The notes under the pieces: generated by a model
The model's input: the letters and a program-made list of their open reading frames with translations, nothing else
Told to the model about the DNA's origin: nothing
Databases searched by the model: none
Made by a program: the position numbers and the translations under genes
Shown: piece by piece, positions 32,731-41,470 of the stretch
Layout of the letters: every line of letters starts with the position of its first letter
Position numbering within the stretch: position 1 is the first letter of the stretch
NCBI GenBank assembly: GCA_002238485.1
Contig: MPMG01000014.1
Span: 29,993-93,992, forward strand
Direction: 5' to 3'
Source: Chloroflexi bacterium bin20
GTDB lineage: Bacteria; Chloroflexota; Anaerolineae; Aggregatilineales; Phototrophicaceae
Length of the DNA: 64,000 nt

Positions 32731-33915
32731 ATGAAGACCATCCTGCTCATCTCGCGCTGCCCGCCATACCCTGCGCATCTCGGCGATCGACTCATCATCT
32801 GGCATCTGGCGCGCGAGCTGCACAAACGCGGATTTACAATCGACTTGCTGGCGCTGCACGACCGCGCCGAAGATCCGCAGCATATTGAGCGCTACCGCGC
32901 GTTCTTCCGCCATATCCAGTTGATTCCCGAGCCGCCTCGCAGCAACCTGGGCTATTTGCGCCGCTTGCTCTGGCCGGGCGCGCGCTTTGCTTCTTCGCCA
33001 GAATCGAGTTTTTGTCCGGCGCTTTGGCAGGCAATCGCGGATCATCTCAGCCGCAATGAAGTTGACCTTGTGCATTGCTTCGGCAGCGTCACCGTGTATG
33101 AGTTCCTGCCACTTTTTGCCCACCTGCCCAATTTGATCGTGCCCTATGAGTCGCACAGCCTCTTTTTGCGTTCAGCTGCGCAACAGGGCGACCTTCGCGC
33201 GACTGTCATGCTGCCGCTGGTTCGGCGCTTTGAGCGCTTCATGTTCACGCCCTTCGACCGCACAATCGTCATCTCTGATGTTGACGCCGCTTTGCTGCGC
33301 GACTTGCAGCCGGCCTTGCGAGTGGAGGTCATTCCCAATGGCATCGACCTCGCTCAATTCCGTCCGAGCGCGAGCCATCGCGACCGAAACACATTGATCT
33401 TCGTGGGCAACTTCGCCTATGCGCCCAATCAGGATGCTGCCCGATTGTTGACAGCGCAGGTGCTGCCAGCTGTGCGCGAAAAGCTGCCCGAGGCGCGATT
33501 GCAGTTGGTCGGCGCAAATCCGCCCGACTGGATGCGCGCGCTGGCGAATGAGCACATTGAAGTTACCGGCCGCGTCGCCGATGTCGCCCCTTATCTGTCT
33601 GGCGCTGCCGTATTCGTGTGCCCCTTGCGCATCGGCGCGGGTTTGAAGAACAAAGTGCTGGAAGCGCTGGCTGTGGGCACGCCGGTCGCCGCAACGCAGC
33701 TGAGCGTCGATGGCATCGCTGTTGTTCATGAGGAGTCGGCATGGATAGCGCCGGTCGACCAATTGGCGGAGGCGGTGATTCGCCTGCTGGGCGACGAGGC
33801 GCTGGGCGCCAAATTGTCACAGAAGGGCAGGCAACTGATTGAAGCCGGCTACACCTGGGCGCGGACCGCGGATGCCTACGAGCGGCTGTATAGCGAGATC
33901 TGCGCGCCGACCTAG
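32731..33915 (+). CDS. Glycosyltransferase family 4 / Stp1-like sugar transferase
   Basis: A 394-residue GT-B enzyme from MKTILLISRCPPYPAHLGDR. The PPYPAHLGDR opening and later IPNGIDLAQF, LIFVGNFAYAPNQDAA, and CPLRIGAGLKNKVLEALAVGTPVAAT are typical of the TIGR03087-like sugar transferases and related GT4 enzymes. It is cytoplasmic and probably acts in exopolysaccharide or surface-glycan assembly. The upstream ATG at 32701 overlaps the predicted promoter. Its TAG stop shares a CTAG with the convergent GH172-type gene. Confidence 0.9.
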   Translation: MKTILLISRCPPYPAHLGDRLIIWHLARELHKRGFTIDLLALHDRAEDPQHIERYRAFFRHIQLIPEPPRSNLGYLRRLLWPGARFASSPESSFCPALWQAIADHLSRNEVDLVHCFGSVTVYEFLPLFAHLPNLIVPYESHSLFLRSAAQQGDLRATVMLPLVRRFERFMFTPFDRTIVISDVDAALLRDLQPALRVEVIPNGIDLAQFRPSASHRDRNTLIFVGNFAYAPNQDAARLLTAQVLPAVREKLPEARLQLVGANPPDWMRALANEHIEVTGRVADVAPYLSGAAVFVCPLRIGAGLKNKVLEALAVGTPVAATQLSVDGIAVVHEESAWIAPVDQLAEAVIRLLGDEALGAKLSQKGRQLIEAGYTWARTADAYERLYSEICAPT

Positions 33916-35000
33916 ACGATCATCAACTGGTCGCGCTCTGGCAAGGCTGGGAAGGGCGCCTGCGGCAACGTCTGATACCAATAGGCGACCGACGCGATGT
34001 CATCTTGCAGCGGCAGATAGCGGCGGTTGTAGCCCCAGCCCAGCGCCTGCATGGTGACGCGCAAGTCCGCGTGGAAGCGGATGGGGTCGCTGATGTGCCA
34101 GCGGTACATGCCCATGCGCAGCTGACTGCGATAATCGCCATCGCCGCGAATGACCTGGTGAAAGCCGGCATAGGGCGTCGTGAAGGTCACATAGCCTTCA
34201 TTGTGGCGCGGGCTGGGGTCGAAGTTGTAAGAACCGCAGAAGTAATCTTCGGTGCCCGTGCCGCAGATGGTCGGATATTCATCGCCATCCAGGTAGAACT
34301 TCAGCTCGCCTTCGCCCCACCAGCCGTTGTTGTTCGCGCCCCAAGCCACATACGTGCCTACATAGTGCCCGCGGCCGCGGATGCCATCGACGATCGTATA
34401 AACTTCTTTGTAGGGCAGGGGATTGACGCGCCGGAATTGCGCATGAAAGTAGGCCGCGTCGTCCGGCACGTCGGTCAACGTATAGTTAACCTGATAATAG
34501 AGCGTCAAGTCTTCTTCGGCGATATTGCTGATGGTCATGCGGCAGTGGCGGCGGAAGGGCATCTCCCAATAGCAATTGAAGGCGCTGCCCGGATTGACGC
34601 AGATGGGCAGCGATGACACCTGCGCATACTCCCCCCAGCCCACCGCGAAGAAGTCGCCCAGCGGGCATTCCACAGATGGCGTTTCACTGCCATCCCAATA
34701 GATGCGCAGAATGATGAATCGCCAACTGCTGCCAGATGGCGTCAGCCACATCTGCTGGATGGCGCCAGGACCCTCGATGTCGGCCATGGTGAAGGTCTCG
34801 CCAGCCGCGATGCGCACCGAAGGCGACACTTTCCAGCCATGCCCCAGATCGCGCGCTGCCTGGCTGCCCGTGCCATCGTCTGCCATGCCGCCCGCCCCTT
34901 TTGCGCCAGAGAAATTCTCCGCGCTGATGGAGCGAGTCTGCGCTTGTGAAAGGCGCGACAGATTGCCCATATGCATGCCGAGTCCGTTGAACTTGCTCAT
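33912..35000 (-). CDS. DUF2961 / GH172-family glycoside hydrolase
   Basis: A 362-residue protein with the DUF2961 core: FFAVGWGEYAQVSS, SAFNCYWEMPFRR, GWWGEGELKFYLDGD and GTGTEDYF. GH172 enzymes (difructose-anhydride synthase, alpha-fructofuranosidase and alpha-arabinofuranosidase types) use two glutamates 21 residues apart. Glu230 (GWWGEGE) and Glu251 (GTGTED) have exactly that spacing here. There is no signal peptide, so it probably acts in the cytoplasm on an imported oligosaccharide. The specific sugar is unknown. RBS-like GGAGAGG lies upstream of the ATG. The stop overlaps the glycosyltransferase stop in a shared CTAG. Confidence 0.88.
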   Translation of the reverse strand: MSKFNGLGMHMGNLSRLSQAQTRSISAENFSGAKGAGGMADDGTGSQAARDLGHGWKVSPSVRIAAGETFTMADIEGPGAIQQMWLTPSGSSWRFIILRIYWDGSETPSVECPLGDFFAVGWGEYAQVSSLPICVNPGSAFNCYWEMPFRRHCRMTISNIAEEDLTLYYQVNYTLTDVPDDAAYFHAQFRRVNPLPYKEVYTIVDGIRGRGHYVGTYVAWGANNNGWWGEGELKFYLDGDEYPTICGTGTEDYFCGSYNFDPSPRHNEGYVTFTTPYAGFHQVIRGDGDYRSQLRMGMYRWHISDPIRFHADLRVTMQALGWGYNRRYLPLQDDIASVAYWYQTLPQAPFPALPERDQLMIV

Positions 35001-35038
35001 GGAAGTCCTCTCCTAGCACCCATTTCATCCCTCTCTCT

Positions 35039-35605
35039 TTATGGGGTCGGGGTGGGGGTTCGCGCCAGGTTGTCAAAATGCAGCTGAAATCCCTTGCAGA
35101 CCTCGCTGTGCGAGCCAACATAAACATAGCTGATCGTGTCGCCCGAATAGGTCAGACTGCCGGCTTTGGCGCAGGGATCGATGCTCACATTCTGGGCGCT
35201 GGCATTGCTTTCCTGCCCCCCCAACGCGCAGTTGATGAGTTCCTGGTTGATGCGCGACTGGTTTATGACCATGGCTGCGCCGACGCGCGGCGCCAGCAGA
35301 TTGGAGCTGTCTCCTTGATAGAAACGAGCGGCGATCGCGCCCCGATCCTCGAAGCACTGCAAAATCTGCTCCAGCTTGGCGATAGCCGCCGTAATGCCGA
35401 TCTGCCCGCCCAGCATGGCTGAGCCGCCCACCGCTGCAAACGCCCCGTCAATGGTCGTGTCGACATCTGAGGCGGTGTATGCCGACAGATTGGGCAGCAA
35501 ACGCTGTGCCGAGGTGGCATCGTTGGCGACATTGCCCGTCTCTCTGCAAGCCGACAGCATGGGCAGCAGCAGGCAGAGCAGCGCGAACAGGTGCAGCGAT
35601 TTCAA
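35039..35605 (-). CDS. Putative lipoprotein of unknown function
   Basis: About 188 residues. A type II signal peptide (KSLHLFALLCLLLPMLSAC) ends in a lipobox with Cys about residue 20. The likely start is the TTG at 35605, which gives a short n-region. An ATG 39 bases upstream is an alternative. The mature part has alanine-rich helices and four further cysteines (LQCFED, INCALGG, DPCAKAG, EVCKGF) that could form two disulphides, and ends in a short TPTPTP tail. Probably anchored to the outer face of the cytoplasmic membrane. Confidence 0.7.
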   Translation of the reverse strand: MKSLHLFALLCLLLPMLSACRETGNVANDATSAQRLLPNLSAYTASDVDTTIDGAFAAVGGSAMLGGQIGITAAIAKLEQILQCFEDRGAIAARFYQGDSSNLLAPRVGAAMVINQSRINQELINCALGGQESNASAQNVSIDPCAKAGSLTYSGDTISYVYVGSHSEVCKGFQLHFDNLARTPTPTP

Positions 35606-35749
35606 CAGACAGTCTCCCGGGCAACACGAGACTTCCAACACGCGCATTGTATCAGATATCGCAATAGCTCGCGTTGGATTTCGCCGCCAGCCCAGACGCA
35701 CTGTGCTACACTGATGCGATAGTCACCAAAGCGAGAGAATTGACGATTT

Positions 35750-36562
35750 ATGAAGCTGCTGCGTTATGCAATTGACGGCGAAGTGCATATTGGCGTCTTG
35801 CATGGTGACGAAATCATGCGACTCGGCGTCCGCAACATGACTGAACTGATGCTCGCGGATGCTGCCTTTGTAGAAACTGGCATGCTCGACAATCTGGCCG
35901 ATGCGCGCATCCTGCCGCCGCTGCTGCCGGGCAAGATCTTGGCGATCGGACGCAACTATGCCGAACACGCCCGCGAGCTGGACAATGAAATCCCGCAAGA
36001 GCCGCTGGTCTTCGCGGTCATGCCCAGCGCTGTCATCGGGCACGGTGAGGTTATCGAATGGGAGCGGACAATCACGCAGCAGGTCGATTGGGAAGGCGAG
36101 CTGGCGGTGATCATCGGGCAGACGGCGCGCAAGATCAGCGAGTCTGACGCGCTGGACACTGTCTTCGGCTACACCATCGCCAACGATGTATCGGCTCGTG
36201 ATTTGCAGACACGCGATAAACAATGGACGCGCGCCAAAGGCATGGACACCTTCTGCCCGCTGGGCCCCTGCATCGTAACCGCAGATGACATCCCCGACCC
36301 ACAGGCGCTGCAAATCCTTACATCAGTGGACGGCGTGGAAAAGCAGAATGGCAGCACAGCCGATATGATCTTTGATGTCCGCTTTCTCATCGCGCATTTG
36401 TCGCGCGCCTTTACGCTCAATCCCGGCGACATGATCTTGACCGGCACGCCATCGGGCGTCGGCAAGGCGCAGAAACCACCGCAATTCCTGGGCGAGGGCA
36501 GCGAAGTCAGCATAACTATCGAGCCAATCGGCAAACTGACGAATCGCTGCACTGTGTTATAA
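35750..36562 (+). CDS. Fumarylacetoacetate hydrolase (FAH) family protein
   Basis: A 270-residue metal-dependent enzyme of the FAH superfamily. Characteristic segments are IGRNYAEHARELD, the metal-binding DWEGELAVIIGQ (acidic residues in EGE), GYTIANDVSARDLQ, KGMDTFCPLGPCI and LTGTPSGVGKAQKPP. Members hydrolyse or decarboxylate 2-keto acid products of sugar or aromatic catabolism, for example 2,4-diketo-3-deoxy sugar acids. The neighbouring enolase-superfamily dehydratase gene supports a sugar-acid role (inference). Confidence 0.92.
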   Translation: MKLLRYAIDGEVHIGVLHGDEIMRLGVRNMTELMLADAAFVETGMLDNLADARILPPLLPGKILAIGRNYAEHARELDNEIPQEPLVFAVMPSAVIGHGEVIEWERTITQQVDWEGELAVIIGQTARKISESDALDTVFGYTIANDVSARDLQTRDKQWTRAKGMDTFCPLGPCIVTADDIPDPQALQILTSVDGVEKQNGSTADMIFDVRFLIAHLSRAFTLNPGDMILTGTPSGVGKAQKPPQFLGEGSEVSITIEPIGKLTNRCTVL

Positions 36563-36606
36563 ATGCTTAAACTCACCGCAGAGGCGCAGAGGGCACAGAG
36601 GGTGAT

Positions 36607-36626
36607 GTAGGGGCGCTGGGTCGCCC
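36607..36626 (-). repeat. Short dispersed intergenic repeat, family B (reduced copy)
   Basis: GTAGGGGCGCTGGGTCGCCC, a shortened reverse form of the family B unit. It is flanked by GCAGAGG and CTCTGTGCCCTCTGTGG stretches that themselves form an imperfect inverted pair. Confidence 0.5.
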
Positions 36627-36738
36627 AAATCATGATAAGATCGGCGGGCAATCCAAGGCTCTCCCTTATAATCATTTTTCTCTGCGTCTCAGCGCCTATG
36701 TGGCAAAAACTCTGTGCCCTCTGTGGTAAAATCCAAAA

Positions 36739-37944
36739 ATGCCAAAAGCAATCACGATAGAAGACATCCGCGTCATCCTGACGCAGCCGGGCAAATCGCG
36801 CCTGTGCATCGTCAAGATCATCACTTCCGAGCCGGGTCTATATGGCTTGGGCTGCGCCACTTTCACACAGCGCATATTCGCTGTCGCCACAGCCATCGAG
36901 CGCCACCTGAAGCCCTTTCTGCTGGGCCGCGATGTCGAGCGCATCGAAGAAATCTGGCGCATGTCCATGGTGCATGGCTACTGGCGCAATGGTCCTGTGC
37001 TGAACAACGCCATCAGCGGAGTCGATCAGGCGCTGTGGGATATCAAGGGCAAGCGCGCTGGCATGCCCGTCTGCGACTTGCTGGGCGGGAAGCTGCGCGA
37101 GGGCGCGCATGTCTATGTGCATGCCGACGGCGGCAGCAAAGAAGAAGTCGCCGATAATGTGCGCGCTTATATAGAACAGGGCTTTCGCTTTATTCGCGTG
37201 CAGCTGGGCGGTTATGGCGGGCAGGGCAGCGGCATGGTCAAGCCTAAGAACGCGCCGGCCGGCGCTTATTTTGACCCGCGCGATTATTGCCGCAACATGC
37301 TGGATATGATCGCCCATGTGCGCGCAGAGGTCGGCGCAGAGGTCGAGTTGCTGCACGATATCCACGAGCGGCTCGCGCCCATCCATGCTGTCGAATTCGC
37401 CAAAGATGTCGAGGGGTTTAAGCTCTTCTTCCTCGAGGATGCGCTTGCGCCAGAAGACATTGACTGGTTTCGCCACATTCGTGGAGCTTGCGCCACGCCC
37501 TTGGCTATGGGCGAGCTGTTTAACAACCCGCAGGAATGGCAATTGCTGATTCAAGAGCGACTGATCGACTTCATCCGCATGCACATCAGCCAGATGGGTG
37601 GCATCACGCCGGCGCGCAATGTCGCTATCTTCGCGGATTTATACGGCGTGCGCACCGCCTGGCATGGTCCCAGCGACACTTCGCCAGTCGGGCATGCCGC
37701 CAACCTGCAGCTGGATTTGTGGCATCCCAACTTTGGGGTGCAAGAATGGTATCAGCCGTCCGCCCTGGACTACGCGATCTTTCCCGGCTTGCCGATTGTG
37801 GAAGACGGCTACTTGTATGCCAATGATCAGCCGGGGCTGGGCATAGAAATTGATGAGGCGCTGGCGGCGAAGTATCCCTGCCAGGATATCGTCGAAGAAT
37901 GGACGCAGACGCGCCTGCCCGATGGCAGCCCGACGCGGCCCTGA
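36739..37944 (+). CDS. Enolase-superfamily sugar-acid dehydratase, ManD/RspA type
   Basis: A 401-residue mandelate-racemase/enolase superfamily enzyme with the ManD (D-mannonate dehydratase)/RspA pattern: an N-terminal capping domain (GLGCATFTQRIFAVATAIE, GVDQALWDIKGKRAGMPVCDLLGG), metal ligands around ELLHDIHERL, FFLEDAL and MGELFNNP, and a C-terminal HGPSDTSPVGHAANL. It dehydrates a hexonic acid to a 2-keto-3-deoxy acid, and mannonate is the default prediction. The ATG follows an AT-rich stretch with TAAAAT close by, so the leader is very short. Confidence 0.9.
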   Translation: MPKAITIEDIRVILTQPGKSRLCIVKIITSEPGLYGLGCATFTQRIFAVATAIERHLKPFLLGRDVERIEEIWRMSMVHGYWRNGPVLNNAISGVDQALWDIKGKRAGMPVCDLLGGKLREGAHVYVHADGGSKEEVADNVRAYIEQGFRFIRVQLGGYGGQGSGMVKPKNAPAGAYFDPRDYCRNMLDMIAHVRAEVGAEVELLHDIHERLAPIHAVEFAKDVEGFKLFFLEDALAPEDIDWFRHIRGACATPLAMGELFNNPQEWQLLIQERLIDFIRMHISQMGGITPARNVAIFADLYGVRTAWHGPSDTSPVGHAANLQLDLWHPNFGVQEWYQPSALDYAIFPGLPIVEDGYLYANDQPGLGIEIDEALAAKYPCQDIVEEWTQTRLPDGSPTRP

Positions 37945-38000
37945 ACGCCTTGCGCGCAAATGGGGAGTGGTGAAGGTGTTGATGTGTTCCTCATTTCCCC

Positions 38001-38110
38001 CACCCTAAATCCCTCTCCAGCCTGTGGACAGAATCCACGCGCGCGCTTTGCCTCCCCCGACTTTTCGGGGAGACCGAGGGGAGCGCCTGTATCCAGCAAA
38101 TTAGCCACTC
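38001..38110 (+). repeat. Dispersed intergenic repeat, family A (full copy upstream of surface gene 2)
   Basis: It runs CACCCTAAATCCCTCTCC, CCTGTGGACAGAATCC, GCTTTGCCTCCCCCGACTTTTC (in two parts), the GGGG palindrome arm, and GCCTGTATCCAGCAAATTAG. A direct copy of most of it (40239-40323) lies on the other side of the beta-helix gene. Confidence 0.82.
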
Positions 38111-38127
38111 CTTCTTCTCCCGCCCTA

Positions 38128-38155
38128 TTGACAGATTTCGATTTTATATTATAGT
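38128..38155 (+). promoter_or_regulatory. Sigma-70-type promoter of surface gene 2
   Basis: A perfect -35 TTGACA (38128-38133) and -10 TATAGT (38150-38155) with a 16-base spacer lie 41 bases before the ATG at 38197. The bases after the -10 (ACACATAGTCGCGTA) resemble those after the TATAAT at 63942. Confidence 0.75.
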
Positions 38156-38196
38156 ACACATAGTCGCGTAATCATTCACTACGAGGAAGACGGAGC

Positions 38197-40208
38197 ATGA
38201 TGAGAGTCCGACCGCGCGCTAGTTCATTTACCCCCCCCCCCCCCCCCCTGTAACATCATTTAATAATAGTTCGCGCCACCGATTCGGGGTTGTTCTCAAC
38301 GCAAGTCCACTCCGCAAACTGATTATTCTGGCTTCGCTCTTCCTGCTGCTGCCGCTGCAACCGGCCGAAGCCGCCAAAATCCGGGTAGGTGACAACTGCC
38401 GGCTGCGTCGAGCGATTGCCTCTGCCGTCTACAATGTCCAGCAAAGCAATACCAAGTGCGTCCCCGGCGACGACAAAGAAGACACCATCATCTTGCCCAA
38501 GAACAAGACTGTCTTTTGGGACGGCGATCCGATTTCTGATCACATCATAGGATCCGTCACGATTAAAGGCAATGGAAGCACGATCAACTATAGTGGTAAT
38601 AAGGGTACTCTGTTTGCGGTGCGATCCGATAGCACTCTCACCCTCAATAATGTGACCATTACCAATATAAACAATGTCGGCTTCAATCGGGACGGCACCG
38701 CCATCTATGTCCAAGCGGGCGGTACGGTGATTCTCAACAACAGCACGGTCTCTAACAACACAGTCAGCAGGAATGGCGGCGGCATCTATGTCAACGGCGG
38801 TACGGTGACCCTCAACAACAGCACGGTCTCTGGCAACACAGCCGGCACTGACGGCGGCGGCATCTATGTCGCGAGTGGCGCGCTGACCCTCAACAACAGC
38901 CGGATCACTGGCAACACAGCCGGCTCTAATGGCGGCGGCATCTATGTCGCGAGCGGCTCGCTGACCCTCAACAACAGCACGGTCTCTGGCAACACAGTCA
39001 GCACTGGGGGCGGCGGGATCTACATGGGGAACGGAACCTTGAACATCGCGAACAGCACTATTTCCGGCAATAAGGCGGATGCTTCTGGTATAGGAGAGGG
39101 TGGCGGCCTCTACATCTACGCTGGAGCCGCAGCCACCCTCAGACATGTTACCATCGCCAAGAACGAAGCAAAGACAGTAGGCAGCGGTATTTATAAAGCG
39201 GCTGGAAGTACGCTTAACCTGTATAACAGCATCATCGCCGATAGCGAAACGGGCCAGGATTGCTGGCTTGAGCCAGTGCAAGAGGGCGCAACCCCCGTCA
39301 CGATAGAGGAGAATGCCGGCAACTTAATCGAGGATACTAGCTGTCCGAACGAGACGGTGGCGGTGAGGGGCGATCCCAGGCTCGGTCGTCTGGCCGGCTC
39401 GCCGCCGTATCACTCCTTGGCCTCCGGCAGCCTGGCCCGCGACGCGGCTGATCCCGCCCACTGCCTGGACGAAGACCAGCGCGGCAGAGCCCGGGGAGAA
39501 ACCTGCGACATCGGCGCGTTTGAATGGCATCCGCCGCCGCCAGCGGAGAAAAGCGGCAGCAGCGAATATATCGCGCCCGGACCCACGCCGACCAAAAAAC
39601 CGACAGTCTGCAGCGGCGAGATACTGAACCTGGGCGGCGATATTCGGGTGTCCGCCACCCACGGTCTCTGCAGCGGCGCGCAGTTTCAGCGCATTGGCGC
39701 TCGCGGCATCGGCATTCAGTGGATCATCGACGCCGGCTTCATCGACGCGGTGGATGCCTGGAGTTGGGTCGAGCAGGGCGTGGAGGTCTGCTTCCGGCGG
39801 GATAGCGGCAAATTTCTCTTCCTGGACGCGGCGACTTCCCCGCGCGCCATTTCAGAATTGCCGGCTTACAACGTGGACGGCTGGGTCTGCGCGAGTTTCA
39901 ACCGTCCTGGCAGCATCGTGCTGATGCCGGGTCCGCCCGTTCCCGCGCCCACCACAGTCGCGCCGACCAACCAGATTCTGCAAGACTGCATGGTGACGAC
40001 GACGCACATACTCAACTTCCGCCAGTCGCCCGGCGGCGAGCGTCTGCATTTCGTGGATCCTTGGGGCGCGCAAATCGCCGGCTTGCTGCCCTCCAATGTG
40101 ACGTTGACGGCGCTGGAGCGGACGGCCGACTGGTTCAAGGTCGATTATCACGGCACGCAGGGCTGGATCAGCGCTGATTATGTGACGCCGGTGGGCGATT
40201 GCGGCTAG
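38197..40208 (+). CDS. Secreted right-handed beta-helix protein with SH3-like C-terminus; frame interrupted at a C18 tract (probable phase-OFF)
   Basis: Two ATGs at 38197 and 38200, with GAGGAAG upstream, start MMRVRPRASSFT followed by a proline run encoded by C18. In this sequence that frame ends at a TAA three bases after the tract. The long downstream frame needs one more C (19) or two fewer (16), which gives a single 670-codon protein: a leader, a signal peptide (LIILASLFLLLPLQPAEA), a CRLRRAIAS entry motif, beta-helix rungs with repeated LNNSTVSGNTA/GGGIYV units (residues about 120-260), a Pro-rich linker, a VCFRRDSGKFLFLD...RPGSIVL module shared with the 13705-16290 gene, and an SH3-like domain (TTHILNFRQSPGG...GWISADYV). 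No ATG exists between the tract and codon TTG 38493, so switching by tract length is the natural explanation. A genuine pseudogene or a miscounted homopolymer are alternatives. Confidence 0.85.
38231..38248. repeat. Homopolymer C18 tract inside the 5' coding region of surface gene 2
   Basis: Eighteen C in a row starting 34 bases after the ATG at 38197. The frame before the tract (position modulo 3 = 1) and the frame of the long downstream protein (modulo 3 = 0) differ by one base. Confidence 0.97.
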
Positions 40209-40238
40209 CAGGGCGCGAAATTCCTTGTAAAACTCCCC

Positions 40239-40323
40239 CACCCTAAATCCCTCTCCAACCTGTGGACAGAATCCGCGCGCGTGCTTTGCCTCCCCCTGAC
40301 CTGTCGGGGGGACCGAGGGGGGT
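40239..40323 (+). repeat. Dispersed intergenic repeat, family A (copy downstream of surface gene 2)
   Basis: CACCCTAAATCCCTCTCC, CCTGTGGACAGAATCC and the CCCCCTGACCTGTCGGGGGG palindrome match 38001-38081 in the same orientation. The GTATCCAGCAAATTAG tail is missing. The rest of the gap to 40508 holds only low-similarity GGGCGAC-rich sequence. Confidence 0.8.
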
Positions 40324-40507
40324 AGAAAAAAGGTGTCCGTTCAGGGTTGCGCTGTCCATGATTCGCCACTCCCCGCAAATGGATTTGTAAGGGCGACTGA
40401 CGGCCAGTCTCTACGCGCACTATCAAGTCGCCCCATTGATCTTGCCCGAAAACGGGCGACCTGGTAAGCTGCCCTGCAAGATTCGTCACGATAGAGGACA
40501 CAGAGAA

Positions 40508-41470
40508 TTACGAGAGAATCTCCGGATTGCACACATTCGCAGCTACCCCCTCAAGCAAGTAATCGACAATCAACTGCGCCGCTTCGACCGCGACAGTCAC
40601 TTGCGCGTCGGCGGTGCTGGCAGCCAGGTGTGGCGTATGGATCACATTGGGTAAGCCCAGCAGCGGATTGTCGGGCGCGGGTGGCTCTTGAGCATAGACA
40701 TCCAGTGCTGCGCCGGCAACCCGGCCACTTTGCAGCGCATCCGCCAGGTCGGCCTCGTTGATGAGCGCGCCGCGAGCCGCATTGATGATGCGCAGGCCCT
40801 CTTTCATCCGCGCGATGCTGTCTGCGTTGATCATGCCGCGGGTTTTATCGGTAATCAGCGCGTGCAAGGTCAAGAAATCGGCTTGGGCATAGACCGCATC
40901 CAGTGACAGCAGCGGCACAGCCAGGTCCTGCGCAATTTCTGGCGGCAGGTAGGGATCGTGCGCCACGACAATCATCTCAAAGGCTTGGGCACGCTGCGCA
41001 ATCGCCCCTCCGATGCGCCCCAAACCGATGATTCCCAGGGTCTTGCCGCGCAGCTCGATGCCGCCGAAGAGCTTGCGATCCCAGCGGCCAGCCGCCAGCG
41101 AGGCATGCCCCTGCGGAATGTGCCTTGCCAGCGCCAGCATCAATCCAAGTGTGTATTCGGCCGTGGAGATGGTGTTGCCGCCCGGCGTATTCATCACCAG
41201 CACGCCGCGTCCAGTTGCGGCCGCCAGGTCAACATTGTCGACGCCCACGCCCGCTCGCGCGATGACACGCAATTCTTTGGCTGTCGCCAGCAACTCGGCA
41301 TCGGCGCTGACGCCACTGCGGATAATCAGCGCATGGGCATCGGCAACCGCGTCCAGCAGGTCGGCGCGATCCAATTTGCCGGGCGCGCTTACCCGTATGC
41401 CATTCTGCGAGCGCAGGATATCTATGGCGCTCTGATGAACATGATCTGGCACTAGCACATGGAAGCTCAT
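40508..41470 (-). CDS. serA: D-2-hydroxyacid dehydrogenase, D-3-phosphoglycerate dehydrogenase type without ACT domain
   Basis: A 320-residue NAD-dependent dehydrogenase. The nucleotide motif is LGIIGLGRIGGAIAQRAQAF. Catalytic residues are visible in INAARGALINEADL (Arg), AALDVYAQEPP (Glu) and IHTPHLAAST (His). The N-terminal part starts HVLVPDHVHQSAIDILR as in SerA. It lacks the C-terminal regulatory ACT domain, so feedback control by serine through ACT is not expected. Its ATG overlaps the stop of the aminotransferase gene (ATGA), and the pair could supply the first two steps of phosphorylated serine synthesis. Confidence 0.88.
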   Translation of the reverse strand: MSFHVLVPDHVHQSAIDILRSQNGIRVSAPGKLDRADLLDAVADAHALIIRSGVSADAELLATAKELRVIARAGVGVDNVDLAAATGRGVLVMNTPGGNTISTAEYTLGLMLALARHIPQGHASLAAGRWDRKLFGGIELRGKTLGIIGLGRIGGAIAQRAQAFEMIVVAHDPYLPPEIAQDLAVPLLSLDAVYAQADFLTLHALITDKTRGMINADSIARMKEGLRIINAARGALINEADLADALQSGRVAGAALDVYAQEPPAPDNPLLGLPNVIHTPHLAASTADAQVTVAVEAAQLIVDYLLEGVAANVCNPEILS

